The notes beneath the pieces were generated by a model. It did not search any database, was not told where the DNA came from, and was given only the letters and a program-made list of their open reading frames with translations. The position numbers and the translations under genes were made by a program. Positions 21,401 through 36,400 of a stretch of DNA of 64,000 bases are shown here, piece after piece. The DNA comes from Patiria miniata (lineage: Eukaryota > Echinodermata > Asteroidea > Valvatida > Asterinidae), in the NCBI RefSeq assembly GCF_015706575.1, contig NW_024037072.1, positions 21,267,162-21,331,161 on the forward strand, read 5' to 3'. Each line of letters starts with the position of its first letter. Within the stretch, counting starts at the first letter, position 1.

Positions 21401-24400
21401 TACTACCCTGTGAAATTATTCCGTCTGGCTTGTTGAAACGTAGGTGATTTCCAACGATTAGCTGATGGACTGATTTTTGGAATCAAGAGTGCTATCGTTC
21501 CATGATCAAAACGTTGTGCATGTTTTTTTCCCACTGTTTTCTCGAAAAGTGTAATATCCACCGAGCTAAAACTTCAACAGGTTAGGGTTTGAACACTCTT
21601 CTTTGGATTTTGAGTGGTGTTATTATTGAAAATAAGCAAAATGCATGAAAAACAAGTGATCCTATATGTGATGTGATCAAGCTAAATGAGTCTTTTGTCC
21701 GGTATTTTTATTTTGAGATACAGGCCAAAATAGGGCCACTTCATCACATCACTTCATCACATTTCTTGGTGTTCTGACTTCCATAAGTTTTAAACTAACG
21801 ATGGTATCAGCATGCGGTTTTCACATTAGTAATGCTGAGAGTGTGCTCTTTTCAAATCTGTAATAAAAAAATTTGACCAGGGTCGACAAACGACTCATTT
21901 AGTTTGATTACCTCACATATACCTTTAGTTTATTTTTTCACTGTCGGGTATGGCTCGTCGTATGTACAGTACTAATTCAGATTTGATACTGTGCAGTGAC
22001 GGCACAACCAAAATTGGCTAGCTACAGCCTACATGTAGCAATGATATATTCATGTGCATATTTTTGTCTTATATTTGACAGCCATTATCTTGAATACAAT
22101 GAGGAGAGATGGGAACGTACTCATTGCAGTAGACACAGCCGGCCGGGTCGTTGAACTCTCACTCCTATTGGTGAGTTACATTTGTGAACCTAATTTAACC
22201 ACCGACAAAGAACATGTAATTCGTTTCCCCTACCCTCAATGTGGTCCACATCCATAATTTCTCATTTCTAGCAATATTTTGATAGCACACCTACTCAGAG
22301 ATAGAGTTTTTAGTGCTGCATACATGTACACACTTGCCTAAAATCCTCACCAGCCTTTGGACAAAATACACTAAATGTAAACATTTCATTTTCTGCTATA
22401 GTTTGCAGGGCTGAACTTTGACCCTAAATAGTAACCTCTGTTCAGCAGTAATCAATTACTGGTAACACCAACAGCACCCAGGAAGGGAGAAGGATATAAT
22501 ACTGTTTTTTTAATATTTTTTTTATAATTTCAGGATCAGTTATGGCGGAACACAGAGTCAGGTCTAACTCCATATTCATTAGCCATGATCAACAACGTCA
22601 GCTACAATGTGGTGGAGTTTGCAAAGTCACAGGTGAGCAAAGATAACGCTGTCAGGAGTCAATTGTGTAGGTGATTTTTGTTTTCAGTTCATCAGGTGAC
22701 AATTTGGTAACTTAAGCATAACAAATAGTGAATTGCAGATTAACCCCTGGTGCTAGTTCCAGACAGGGTGGGCGTTGATAAAAATGTCTTTTTTTTCCCC
22801 TTGGGTCAGGAGCCCAAACTAGGGTCAGTAGGAAATAAGAACTAAATAATAAAAAGGGATGCATGGGTTATAACTCTACTCTGCTCATGGGGGTTCTAAT
22901 TTTATGCAATCGGCAAACTTTACCCTAACCTTTCCAAATTCTCCAAAATCCTCTTTGCAAAATGGAGGATTTTGCAGGATTGAGGCTATGTGGCAAAAAT
23001 GTGTGGCATGATTTTGGAGGATGCAATGTGTCAAGGTCTTGGGCCGGACCTTGTGTTGTTTATGCTCAGTTTGCATGAATTTAGGCCTATAGTATACTTG
23101 AAATCGCTCCAGAATGTCACTGGCTCTGCCTCAAACTATGGTCAGTGATTGCTGGAGGATTTTGAAGGACTGAGGCAGTGGTCACCCCTCCAAGGACCAC
23201 ATTAAAAATATAACGGAGGATTTTGCAGGATTGAAGCTGTATGCAATTTTTACAAAAATCTTAGCAAAAAATCTTAGCAAAAATGCTTAGGGAGTTAGGG
23301 TTAAGTATGCCTGATAAGACCCTGCCCAGAATTATTTCTACATGTAAAACACCTGTTTAGAAAAAAATGTACCTGTTTAGATATATGGGTCTGCATATTG
23401 GACCTGTAATCAGAACTCTGTCTTATTTCTAGGTTGAATGGATGAGTGACAAAGTCATGCGATCCTTTGAGGACAAACGGAACAATCCCTTCCAGTTCAA
23501 ACACCTCAAGCTGTGCCACTCACTGAAAGAACTGGCCAAGGTTCCAGAACCAAAGGTATAATTTTGTTTGAAAGAACTATTACTAGACGGAATATCTACA
23601 TTTATTTTGTAGTCCTTATTAGTCCATTTACTCCTCCTAAGCCAGCTTTAGTTCAATGATTTGAAAGGTAGATATTACCACTAAAAGAAACTTCAGGATC
23701 TTTCAAAGAATCCTAAATTTTGATTAACATCTTTCTGATGACATTATACAAATAAAGAATGTTAATGACTGCAATGGTAAGAATAATTTCATTCGTTGAC
23801 AGAAGGAATGTTCCATTTCACTTGGCTTCGCCTCGTGGATTGGAACATTCGTTCTGTCACCAAATGAACTTATTCTGTCCATTGCACGAATGTGAAATAT
23901 AAATAAAAAGTATACAAAACCTGAATAAATCCTCGTCATCTTATTGGCCAGAGCCACCAAGAGTGTGACCGTGCAATGGAACTTGTATTTACCATGGAAC
24001 AGAACTTCTGTTTTTGCAGTGCGGCTGCAAATTTAAAGGCCTTCTTCTCAGTATGTTACCTATTGACATATCGAGACATGCAAACTTTTATACAGTTTTT
24101 TGTCAACGTAATGTGTGATTGAAGTACAACAAACAGTATTTTAAGGAGACGTTTATTCTCTTTCCTAACACATACATGTACCCTAAAAACCCTCATTTCA
24201 ACATCTGCCTAGTTCTGTCTCATTTTGCCAGAACACCTGACAAAATATCACCCCGGGTCACTTGTCAAATGAAGATCTATCCATTGACAGCTCAATTTCC
24301 TGCCACCAGCACCCTTGGACAGAACAGCACCCGATTTCACGAAGCGCTGCGACGCGTCTCAACCTGAGTTATGATGTGTAACATGTTGCAACTCGCGATG

Positions 24401-27400
24401 CGTCGTATGATCCATTTCACGAAACTTCTTTCACGAAATGTGTTATAAGCATCCTAATTTCCTTGACAACAGCTTAAAACACTTCACAAGTTACGACGTG
24501 TCTAGTGGTCATCGCAAATAAGAAGCGTCCTTTTCTTAGCAAGTTTTATGCCATAAAAAAATCATAAACGAGACTGTAATACTGTACTGTGTGTAAAGTT
24601 GTAAATAGAAAGTGCATTGAATAATTATGAATTAGCCTGAATATTGCAGTTGAAATTTCAAAGTAGCTATACAGTCCACTGAGAGCTTGTTTTCCTTTAA
24701 AATTGCATCACACGTCTGCCATTTTGTTTTACATTTCAAAAGTTTTCAAGAGGAGATGTTGAATATCAGATGAATATTTACTGTACGCTGAATAGATACA
24801 TAAAACAGTCACTGAGTTGTGCTATAAATACACCTACGATGCGTAGCATCACGACGTGTTTTGTGAAATGGATCGCAGGACGCGTCGCAGCGCTGCGATG
24901 CATTGTAGTTACGATGAGTTTCATGAATTCAGGTGCAGGACAGGTTTTTTGTTACAGAGGTAACATTCCTGTTTTCCCCTGACCCATCCCACAGGTTGTG
25001 CTTGCCAGTGTCCCTGATCTCCAGTGCGGGTACTCCCGTAGTCTCTTTGTTGACTGGTGCGACAACCCCAACAACAGCATTGTCCTAACATGCCGGAGCA
25101 GTCACGGAACACTGGCCCGGTCGTTCATCGATAACATCCAACAGAAAGAAGTCAAACTCAAGGTAGGTCAGAGTTGTGATGGGATGATCATAAGTAATAT
25201 CACGAGTCTGGAAAAATATCTGCTAAGCAAAAACTGATTACCAGCCATATTGCCATGCAATAATGTAAGTCGTTGGTTGTGATGGTTCTCAGAAATAGTT
25301 TGGTTCAGTATGTAAATCTGCTTTGCAAAAGTTATTTGAATGAGTTTATTCTAAAACGCAATATTGAGAAAATGAGAAATTTGCAGCCCATGGAACTTTA
25401 AACAATAAAAACAATATAACATTTGTTTTTAAACTTCATTTTTTTGGTTTATTGTATTCTTAAATTGTGTTTAAAGGGAAGATACATTTCCCTACATCAA
25501 AAAACGAAATTATCAAATCATAACAAAATGTCTTACTTGATTGTAGTGAATGACTGTATAAAGCTCCCTGTAAAATCTTGGCTCCTGGTGTGGTGACATT
25601 TTCAAGAAAACTTGTATTTTTCCAACACTGGTCGGCCGACCATCGTTGGAGAACACTGGCTTTTTTTTCAAAAAGGGCTCCTCAGTTTTCATATTTAGTT
25701 ATTCCGCATTTTCTTTGCAATTGATAACACATCTGTGAAGGGGTACAAGTCTGTTAGACTGATTCTTTGACCTTACAATTCCCCTAAGTCTATAAATTGC
25801 AACGTCTGATCTTAAGTGGGGTCAGGGAACCAGACTACAAGAACATGGTTGGTTTTCTTAGATTTTCCAGCATCTCCAGTCCCAAAACGTGAAACAAGTC
25901 AGTTTAACAATATTTTCTATTACATACTAATCCTCCAAATCCATTTACTTTTGAAAATTGCAGCAAAAGCAAATGTTGTATATTCCCTTTAATTATATAA
26001 CAAGCACCGAAACTGACTTTGGGCATCCAGGACCGAGCAGGATTCTAAAGGTAAAAAAATGGAGTTTTTGAAGTTTTGTTTCTATTTCTTCTGTCTTCCG
26101 CAGCTGAGCAAGCGGGTCAAGCTAGACCCCGAGGAGCTTGAGCAATACCGACTGAAAAAGAAGGAAAGAAACGCAGCTGAGAAGCTCAGAAAGTAAGCCA
26201 GGAAAGCGCCGCTACAACACAGTATTTGTTGATCTGTAAAACCAAGAAAAGATCTTAAGTAACAGTAACAAGAAAATGCTTGCAATGGGTGATTCCATAT
26301 GTGTCGTACTGGACATTCCAGTACAATGTCTGTAGTTGATTGCATCTAAAATCTTTGATTTTGTACAAGTCCAATCATCTTATGTTATCTTGGTATCATT
26401 GTGTGTTGTATGGGACAAAGTCATGTGTCGCACAGGACGAAATTCTAAGGCATTTAAAAAAATAAACTAATCCCTTTAATTTTGACCAAAAGTATCACAT
26501 TCCCGGCCATTTTCATGAAACCTGATTTGGTCTCTGTATGTAGGTATGTAATTCACCCGTCGGCAGATATTTTAGGGAATTTCTAAATTTTATCAATGTT
26601 TGACTTTCTAATATGGAATCACCCGAATGGAATTCAGCACTTCAGGAAGGGATTGATCCAAGAAGCTAAACAGATGATAAAATAATAAATAGAACTCCTG
26701 TTAGTTTGTCATGGTACAAGTTAGCTATGGGCAACCTTCACGAGTATGCAAATCCCCATAATCATGAAAATGCGAAAGAGCACCAGTGGACTCCATACAC
26801 GGACAGTGTTTGAACCACTTTGGGAGCCCCAACGGGAAAGACACACTGAATGCATGCACTTGTTCGTGCGCGTATAGCTCGAAATACCGTGCCTAAGTCT
26901 ATTCTGAATAGCATTTTTTTTCCCCGATTCAAACATTCAAAAAACAATGTGACTGGTCTGAAGGAGAGGAGATCATGAAAAAACGTTTTGTTTACCAACT
27001 GCCACACTCTTGTTTAACCCTATAACCTCACCGAAAGCTACAAAATACTACTAGTTGTAAACTGAAATACTTCATGCACTTCAGCATGTAAGTGTTCGCA
27101 ACACTCATAGTACTCTGTAGTACTCGATTCTTTATCCCAAGTAGTGGCTAGGACGTTAGGGTTAATGCCACTTTGCGGCATGGTTTTAAGAGCTTCCATG
27201 AGGAATCTTAGCACAAATGTCTTCTTAAAAACGGTCAAATATCAGCCGCTCCGCTACCTGTTCTTCTTTATTATTTTAACAAGTTTTTTGTCAATTCTCG
27301 ATAAGCGAAGGAGCATGTGAATCCCAATCGGTGGTCAGTTCAGGCTGGTGTTTGTTGAACTTCATAGTGCATTTCGAAATTGAATACATGTACTGGAACA

Positions 27401-30400
27401 TTCCATTTAGTCAAATTTGGCAAAAATCAAAGAATAACCAATGCACAAATGCACAGCTTTAAGATAAATCCAAAGCCGAAAACAAAACCAAGGTTTTTGA
27501 GAATGGCCCTTGATTTTACCCTGGCTGCGTTTCACCAGCACACCAACTCAATGAGGCGTTGATTTGGTTGCATTTAACAATTCTGATACCAAGTACATGT
27601 ACATGTAAGTATAGTCATGACTCGGACCTTGCTACTGTTTTTGTCTCCAGGGGTGCAGACCTGGACTCCAGTGATGAGAGTGAAGAAGAGATGGAGATTG
27701 GTGAAGTAGGAGGATTGAAAGGCAACAAGAAATACGTCCAACATGATCTCATGCTCAAGGCAGAGGTACTTCCAAGTTTTTTTTGCTGGACCCATTCATG
27801 TAGGGCCTGCCTGTTGTCCTCTGTACATGAACCGACTGACTGACTAGCTAACTGACTCACTGAGTATAAATAGTTTCCTAAACTAAGATTTTTGCACTGG
27901 GTGGCTTTGTGCTGTCGAGGAGGTGAGGTTAATGAAGTCTTTTTGGTGATATTGTACTACAGTTGAGATACGTGTCATTGAAAAACCTACTAAAACTTTG
28001 GTCCATATTTCACAAGAATGCTGATGTGGACCTCATGAATTGACCTAAGACGTAATGACGTCACACTTTGTTTACATGTGTGCTTTGCTCTCATAGGAAA
28101 GCGCTGATGTAAATAATGCGTGACGTCATTACATCTATTGTTTGTCGCTGCAATATGTTGAACTTTGTTGTGGGAATGCTTGCTGTGACGACACAAATTC
28201 ACTTTTGCATTTGCTTTCACAACAAATATGAACAAAGCCTCAAGTATCTTGGCTTTTAAGGGACATCAAAAATCCACCCGATTTCCAATCCAGTGGCCGA
28301 AACTTGGCATTTCAAGTTTTGTTATCGGATCTCCCGATTCTTGTATAACCACTCCATGGTGTGAATTTTTAAACGTCAAGGTGAGGGCAATATAAGAATT
28401 TGTGATGGGCGGCTTGGGGACTTGGTTTGCATGACCCACATAAAGTCAGGATTTGGATGCCACCGCTTGCTGAGTTTAGCGTTGTACAAACGCAACCGAC
28501 ACGAGATCAAGTCTACAGGTTTACCTCAGATGTATGAAAAATATGCGACAACACAATTTGCGACCGAGAGCAAATGCGAATATAGTCGTGAAATGCCAAT
28601 ATATGACCTCAATATTGAATGCGAATTTTGACCTCAAACTTGGTGACCGGGGAGCAAGACGTGAAGTGTTTGACGTGAGAGCGAGATGTAACATTTTTGA
28701 TTTAAATATTGACATTAATATTTGCAATTTGGAGCAAGTCGTGAATTTTTGTTGCTGATAATGATGTCAATATATATTCACGACTTGCAATGTCCCTTCA
28801 ATGCCACCATATTCAAGTCACTGAAATTCATTCGGAGGTTAGCTCATAGGCAATGATACCAAAACTCGTATGCCATCTTTGGGTTTCACACATCACAGAA
28901 AACATGAAGACATCATTCACAGAAATGTCTTACTTTTGCAGAGTGGCAAGAAAGGCACCAGCTTCTTCAAGCACGCCAAGAAGTCCTACCCCATGTTCCC
29001 ATTCCACGAGGAAAGGATAAGATGGGACGAGTACGGCGAGCTGATCAAACCAGAAGACTACATGGTCACAGAAATGACACAGGCGGAGGAAGAGAAAACT
29101 AAAGCTGTGAGTTGTCTCTGCTCTTACTGTTTATGAATGGATAGATGACACTATGATCTAGGAATGTCTGAAATGCTGGACAATATATCTGAAACAGAGC
29201 AATTGGGATTTTCAGACATTTGGTCACCGTTTCAGACATTTTATTTTGAATGTCTGAAACAAAAACCTGTTAACCAGTTTGCGCCGGGATTATTTTGACA
29301 TCGACCAGACCAAGGCGTGGGATTGTTTTTCAGGAACCTCGATGCCAGACGGGTTCAGGCCGTCATCTGCAGGTAGCACATCGTCATCTGGGGGTAGCAC
29401 ACCCTGATATTCCCGGCCTCGCTCGCTGTGAGTGGGTCGCAGACAGATATTTCCAGCCTTGCTCAGGTGCGTGTCATCCGTTCCGAATACCGCAAAACCT
29501 TTACGTGTATACACGTTATCCGACGTGAACTGGTTAAAACCACTTACATTTCAGAAACGGTGACCAAGTGTCTGAAATAATCACCCTTGTGCCGTTTTAG
29601 ACATTTTGTCCAGAACCAAAGGATTTAAGACATTCCTGGTTCATAGTACGATGTATGTCTTTCTGCTTCTCTATTCTGATGGGTGGATCTGAGGCTTGTT
29701 CAGGTAATTACTTACGACCAAATTGCCCGTCGCCTCGTGCCTGTTGATTTTGTTATGCAACTCTCCCAAGCATCTGTATTAAAGCGTGACCATGCTGTCT
29801 TTCAAGAATTAACCCAAATCCTCCTCGATCCTCCAAAATCCTCCTGCCGGGTTTGGATGATGGTAGAGGATTGAGGATGAATGCCAAAGATCAGTTAACC
29901 CATTTATCCCTAAGGCCAAAAAAAAAAATAAGTCGGTCTCTGGTCAGCGCGCGCGTCGATTTTAATCATGCGCGTCAATCTTTTTTTTTTCCCAAAATGT
30001 TCCGCGGTAGCTGTAACAGCGCCCTCTATTGCCGCACCTCCTCAATTTTTTTTACCAAAGAGCACCAAGGAATGGGAAATTGCACCAAGGTAAATGATCG
30101 AGAGCACCAAGGCAAATTATGGAGGACACCAATGTACATGAGGACACCAAGTAGCAAAATAGTACCCCACCTTGTCTGTACAATCCAAGCTTGAAAAAAA
30201 AAAAAAGACGCGTCCCCGCGTCAATTCCGCAACTTCGGTCTGACCAGAGACCGAATTTTTTTTTTTGGGCCTAAATCATAATCGTTCAACCCATCAGTCC
30301 TGTACCACCCCAAACCTGCCCTGCCAGACATCTGATGTTACAGTGCTCATTGTTATCACTGGTTTGGCCTGCTAAACTTCATCTGAGTGCTGAAACTATT

Positions 30401-33400
30401 TCATATTTGTTTGGTGTTCAGGAGGAAGATGGCTTTGATGGTGAAGACTTAGGAGAAGGTGAGATATCCCTATGTGTTTGTCTTGTCTTTGTAAATGTGA
30501 TGCGATCAAGCTAAATGAGTCGTTTGTCGACCCTGGTCAATTTTTGTTTTACAGAGCACAATCTCAGCATAACTGCTGTCAAAACCGCATGTAGATACCA
30601 TCTTTAGTTAAACAAATTATGGAAGTGGGAACACCAAGTGATGTGATGAAGTGGCCCTATTTTGGCCTGTATCTCCAAATAAAAATTCCTGACAAACGAC
30701 TCATTTAGCTTGATCGCATCACAAATTTGATTTTAAACTTTATTATGTCTAATATGTTAGCAATGTTAAGTTAATATGTTACCTGAACGGTAATAAGAAG
30801 TCCCGAAAAAGGTCATAGATATCACCAAATAGTCACACAACACTTTCAAAACAATTTATCATTGCAGAAAAAAAAAACTGTACTCAATTTTTAGGCTTAA
30901 AGGAATAAAGGGTCATTTGTATTTATCCCAAAAGTAAACTACCAAATTATTATCAAAAAGCTTACTTGGATAAAAGATCGTACTGCTGCCAAACACCGCG
31001 TGATATTATTCCGTCTGGCTTGCTGTCATTTGGAAGAAATCAAGAAATGAACAGGATTTGCAACAATCAGTCATTTGACTGATTATTGGAAATAAAGAGT
31101 GCCATGGATGAAATCGTGTTTCGTGATCAAAAGGTTGTGCATAGTTTCCACTGTTTTCTCGAAAAGTGTTACATTCACCGAACTGAGACTTCAACAAGTT
31201 AGGTTTCGAACATTCTTCTTTGGTTTTTGAGTGGTGTTATTATTGGAAACAAACAAAGCGCATGAAAATAAAAATGATCCTACATGTACATCCCTTTAGA
31301 ATTGTTGTTGACATATTTTTTTTCTTGACCTCAGCTGGAGCAGACATTCCAACCAAGTGTGTCTCCCGGGAGGTCACGCTGGAGGTCAAATGCTCAGTCA
31401 ACTTCATTGATTTTGAGGGGCGCTCTGATGGCGAGTCCATCAAGAAACTCATCACGCAGGTCAAGCCTCGGCAACTGGTAAGATGCAGCCAAGTGATTTG
31501 TGTGCATGTGAATGAATGATATTGTTCATTAACCCTGCGCAGCGTTTACAAATTTTTTTTACAACAACTCGTCAACGGAGAACCTCTGGGCAGCAGGTAC
31601 TTTCCCGCGCTGCGCAAGACCCTATTCATAGCAATACAACAAAAAGCCACGTGCCAGACAGTGTCCAGACAGTTGCCAGACAGTGCGCTGGAAAGATAAT
31701 TGACTGGCGGCTGTGGTATGCAGTTATGAAGGGAGATGGCTGTGTCAAGTTACAGGTCTTTGTTGATGTTTCAATGAGACTTGGCAGGAGGCCTGGTCGA
31801 AAGTTTGTTGACACGGCCTGGGTGTAGCCCTGGCTGCAAAGTTCATTGAACCAGCTGATTTGGCAAGGGTTGAATGAGGATTAGATAGGAGGTGACCGTC
31901 ATTGGCCCTCAATTTTTTTTTTCTTCAAAAAATTGTGTTTTTTTTATGCCCCAGGGGCATCAGGTCACTCCGCCCAGGGTTGCAATGGCCTTGTGCCTAC
32001 AGACAAATCCAGGCAGGTGATTAATGTACACATGGGGCTCACTTTAACCCTAACTCCCTAGGCCTTTTGCTAGGATGTAGCCTCAATCCTGCAGAATCCT
32101 CCAACTGGCCTCATGGAAGCCTCAATCCTGCAAAATCCTCCATTATTTCTTGAATATAGTCCGTGGAGGGTGACCACTGCCTGAATCCTGCAAAATCCTG
32201 CGGCAGTGACTGTCAATATGCTGAGGCTTGGCAAGTGACATCTTGGGGCAAAGGAGGATTTCAAGCATAATCCAGGCCTATATTTTTGCATGGCTGAGCA
32301 AAAACAACACAAGGTCTGGCCCAAGACCTTGCCAAAGTGCATCTTACGAAATCAGTAACGCACTTTTGCCATGTAACCTCAATCCTCCAAATTCTTCCTC
32401 TTTGGCAAAGAGGATTTTGAAGGATTCAGGGCAGTTAGGGTTAATGGCGAAAGCATTTAATTTCATTGTTCAATATACCAATTATTCTGTTACAGTTTTT
32501 GATTTGACTAATGGAAAACCATTCAATGAAAATAAAGGCTTCCTTTCAGAATGTGCGCAAGGACGCCCCAACATTTTTCAAGCCCCACCCCCCCCAACCC
32601 CAAATATTCCACAGTCAAAACTCCTTCTAAATGTTGCTAAAATAAGTCAAGCGTAGGCATTGTGAAATGATACCTGAAACTTCTGTAGTTGGCACCACGG
32701 TTCATGTAAAAGGGCGAGTCAAAAGGAAAGTGACCGAATTAGAAAAAAATGTTTTGAAAAAGATGTCGTTCACTCAATTTCATAAAACTAACATAGGGAT
32801 AAAGTACATGTTATTGACTAGTAACTCTGAAAATTTCACTGAATTTGCATACTGTATACCCAAGTTATGTCTATTTCATTTTCATTATCCGGCTCGGGTA
32901 ATTATCAGCGCCCAGACTCTAAGCGGTCTTAAACAGAGTGATAAAAACCTCCGGAGCACACATTTATTCCCTTATTAAAATAGAAACTTGTTGCCCTATG
33001 TAGCTAAAGACCAGTGACTATTTCCATTGATGATGCATGGGATAGCTTTATATTTGGAAGGAAGATGTCTTGAAATGTTTTCTTTGTATAATTTTGACAG
33101 ATTATCGTACACGGTGCAGAGGAGGCCACGCAACATTTGGCAGAATACAGCCGTCTGCAGCTAGCAGGGACTAAAGTATTCACACCCAGTATCAACGAGA
33201 CAATGGATGCTACTATGGAGAGCCACATCTATCAAGTAAGTTTTCTGGCTGCATTGAAATTAATCCCTCAGGCCCTTAACCCTAACTGAACTCAACCCAT
33301 CAAAGTCCAACAGCAGCTTTTGTTTAAATCTGTTGGGATAGGTACAGTACCCCTAAACTGATGGTCTTTTACATTGGGTTTGGCGTACCTCCAGAAGCTA

Positions 33401-36400
33401 AGTCCAACAGTGTGTGTACGATTTCCCATGTGGGTGTTGGAATTTGCCTGGATGGGTATGGTTCCTAGTAAATTATGCTGGGGTGTTAGGGTTAAGGTCT
33501 TTGTTATTTTTTTTTTTTATGATTTCCGAAACAACAGCAATCCAAATCAGTAACAGAATTTTAAATACTACCCCGATGAAATTTCAGCCCAGCTCAGTGG
33601 ATGCATTTCAGAGAAACAGTGAAAAACACGGACAAAGCAATCTTAGAATGTGCTCCTTATCTGAATCATGTCATCTTCGAAATTCTTGGTTTTCCCCTCA
33701 TAGGTGAGATTAAAGGACTCGTTGGTAAGCTCTCTTGAGTTCTCCAAAGCCAAAGATGCAGAGCTGGCATGGATCGATGGCCAACTTGACCTCCCGACTT
33801 CTGACCTAGGTGTCAACAAGGAACAAACTGAGGTCACAGAAGAGGAGGGGTCAGAAGTCAAGGTCAAAGCACCAGGTAGATAGTTTTTTTGTGCTATACA
33901 AAACCGGCCAACCGATTCCGTTGGCTCGGTGGTCGAGTGGTAGGATGTCTGCACTGGAGGGCAGGAGGTCGTGGGTTCGAGTCCCGCCCGAGTGAATTTT
34001 CCGACTTTCACTTGGGAGGTGACACACTGAATGTGCAGTGTTTTTTACGTCGGTGAAGGGCAAGACCTAATTTGATATAAAAAACTTGTTTATACTTTTG
34101 AAAGCGAGGGTGTTGAGAGCGATTTGAGCTGGTTGAACCCCAAGTCAGGACTTGTTTTGAATACCATTAAACATGAGAAAGTCAGCACAATGTTGTCAGC
34201 TGTCCCTAGTTCAACTCTTCTGCTAACCATAAAGCAATGCCATGAATTTTGACTGTGGTTGCACTTCAGTTTGTTGGTTTTAAGTATTACCTAGGGTTTT
34301 AAATGGCATTGGTAGTAATGCCCCTATCAATCGTTTCATGTTTACAATTTCTTAACATTAAGCCAATGTAAACAATTCGGGCGATTCACAATGCAGTGCA
34401 CCACCAAGAGTTTGCCATGGAGAGTCCAGTTTTCTAGTTTACGGTCGACAAAACATGGCCCATTTGAATGAGTGTCAGTATACAACTTGAACTAATTTGT
34501 CATAGATTTGGGCATAGCATTCTGCCGCCTCACAAAAAAAGCCCCACATTGATAAAAAGAAAACAAAAGAGCAAACAGATTCCTAAATCTGTTTGCATAC
34601 CTAAGCATACCTTTACAAAACTATTGACTGGAAAAACGAACAATTTCAAATGTCCCGCGCTGTGAATTTGTCGACCATCTCCCACAATGCACTGGGAAAA
34701 ATGAACTCTTCGCGGCAAACTCTTGGTGCCGCACCGCATTGTGAATCGCCCGAATTCCTGTTTATGTCCTCGCCCACCTGTTAATAGAAAGCAAGTCTTT
34801 ATTAAACCCTGCAAAATGGTGTTCCGACCAATCACAACAGTGAGTGGAGCCTGCTGGACCCGTCCATTGATACTTGCTGTACATTGTGATGAGTTTAGAC
34901 TCTGCCGTTCTTATTGTTTTCTCCCAGGTTTGGGTATCGGCAAAGACACCAGTGCTGATGCTGACGAGGTTATACCAATGCTGGGAGCTATCCCACCACA
35001 AGAGGTATGTCTGCTATACAGTGGCGTAGCCAGGAATTTTTCAGTGGGGGGCGCTGGGGGGGGCTGGAACATTTCATGGGGGGGCGTCATGTAGGGGCGT
35101 CAATCGCCTCTCAAAAGTGGGGGGGGGGGACATACCTTGATCAGAACTGATGTGAGCGCGAAGCCCTTACGGCGTAAGGGCCCCGAAAAAAAATGGATTC
35201 TAGATGTTCTGTGGTGTGATCTGAAGCAATTTCTTACCACTTTCCTCCATGCTTTAACTAATATTTTCTTAGCAAAAGATAATTATTTGAACATCGTTTT
35301 CGAGGTTGGAGTAATTGAATCAGCTATCGGTATTCTGAGCTATAGGCGTGGAGTTCGGGGCCCGCTTAAGGGCCCCGAAAAAAATTGGATTCTTGATGCT
35401 CTGTGGTGTGATCTGAGGCAATTTCTTACCACTTGAACCAATAATTGTCTTAGCACAAAAGATAATAATTTAAACATAATTTTTAAGGTTTTCTCAGCTA
35501 AAGGCATAAGAAAATTGTTTTCGAGGTTGGAGTCATTGAATCAGCTACCAGAATTCTACGCCACTGCTGCTGCTATAAGATAAGGGCTCAGTATTTGAGG
35601 AGAATGATGATAAGATATCAATATGCCTGTCTTTATCCCTTTGGTGCACAGATTATTTGGATTAGACGCACTGGTTATATATAGTTTCTTGGGCCTTCAC
35701 TAGTCACTGCCCCGTGCACCTAAGGATTCATAACAAAGTATTCAGGGTTTTGTATCAGAAAAGTATTATTTCTGACTGGAACGGATGTTTGGAAGATTTT
35801 GGTTTATTACTCAACAGAATAAAGTGAGTTGAAGGTGCTTGAGGAAAAATCAGTAGAAATGTTCAACATTTTCACAATATGTAATATCTGCATACATTAA
35901 AATATTAAACCAGCCCAGCACTCTCCTGAAGACAGACAAAGTAAACTGTTGAAAACGTCGAGATCTTACTCACCACCTCTCTTCTGAGCCAACACTTACT
36001 CACAAAAGAGGTACACCCGCAAATCTAACTCCTTAAAACCAAGTGATAAATCAAATTATCAAAAGTACATGTACATGTACATGCATACTCTTACAATACT
36101 TACAAGTGAGATAGTTGTCCTTAAGACTCATTTTGTGCGATCTGGTTAGGCAAAAAAAAAAAAAGTCGGTCTCTGGTCAGCGCACGCGTCGATTTTAATC
36201 ATGCGCGTCAATCTTTGTTTTTTCCAAAATGTTCTGCGGTAGCTCCAACAGCGCCCTCTATTGCCGCACCTCCTCAATTGTTTTTACCAAAGAGCACCAA
36301 GGAATGAGAAATTGCACCAAGGCAAATAATCGAGAGCACCAAGGCAAATTATGGAGGACACCAATGTACACGAGGACACCAAAAAAGCAAAATAGTACCC

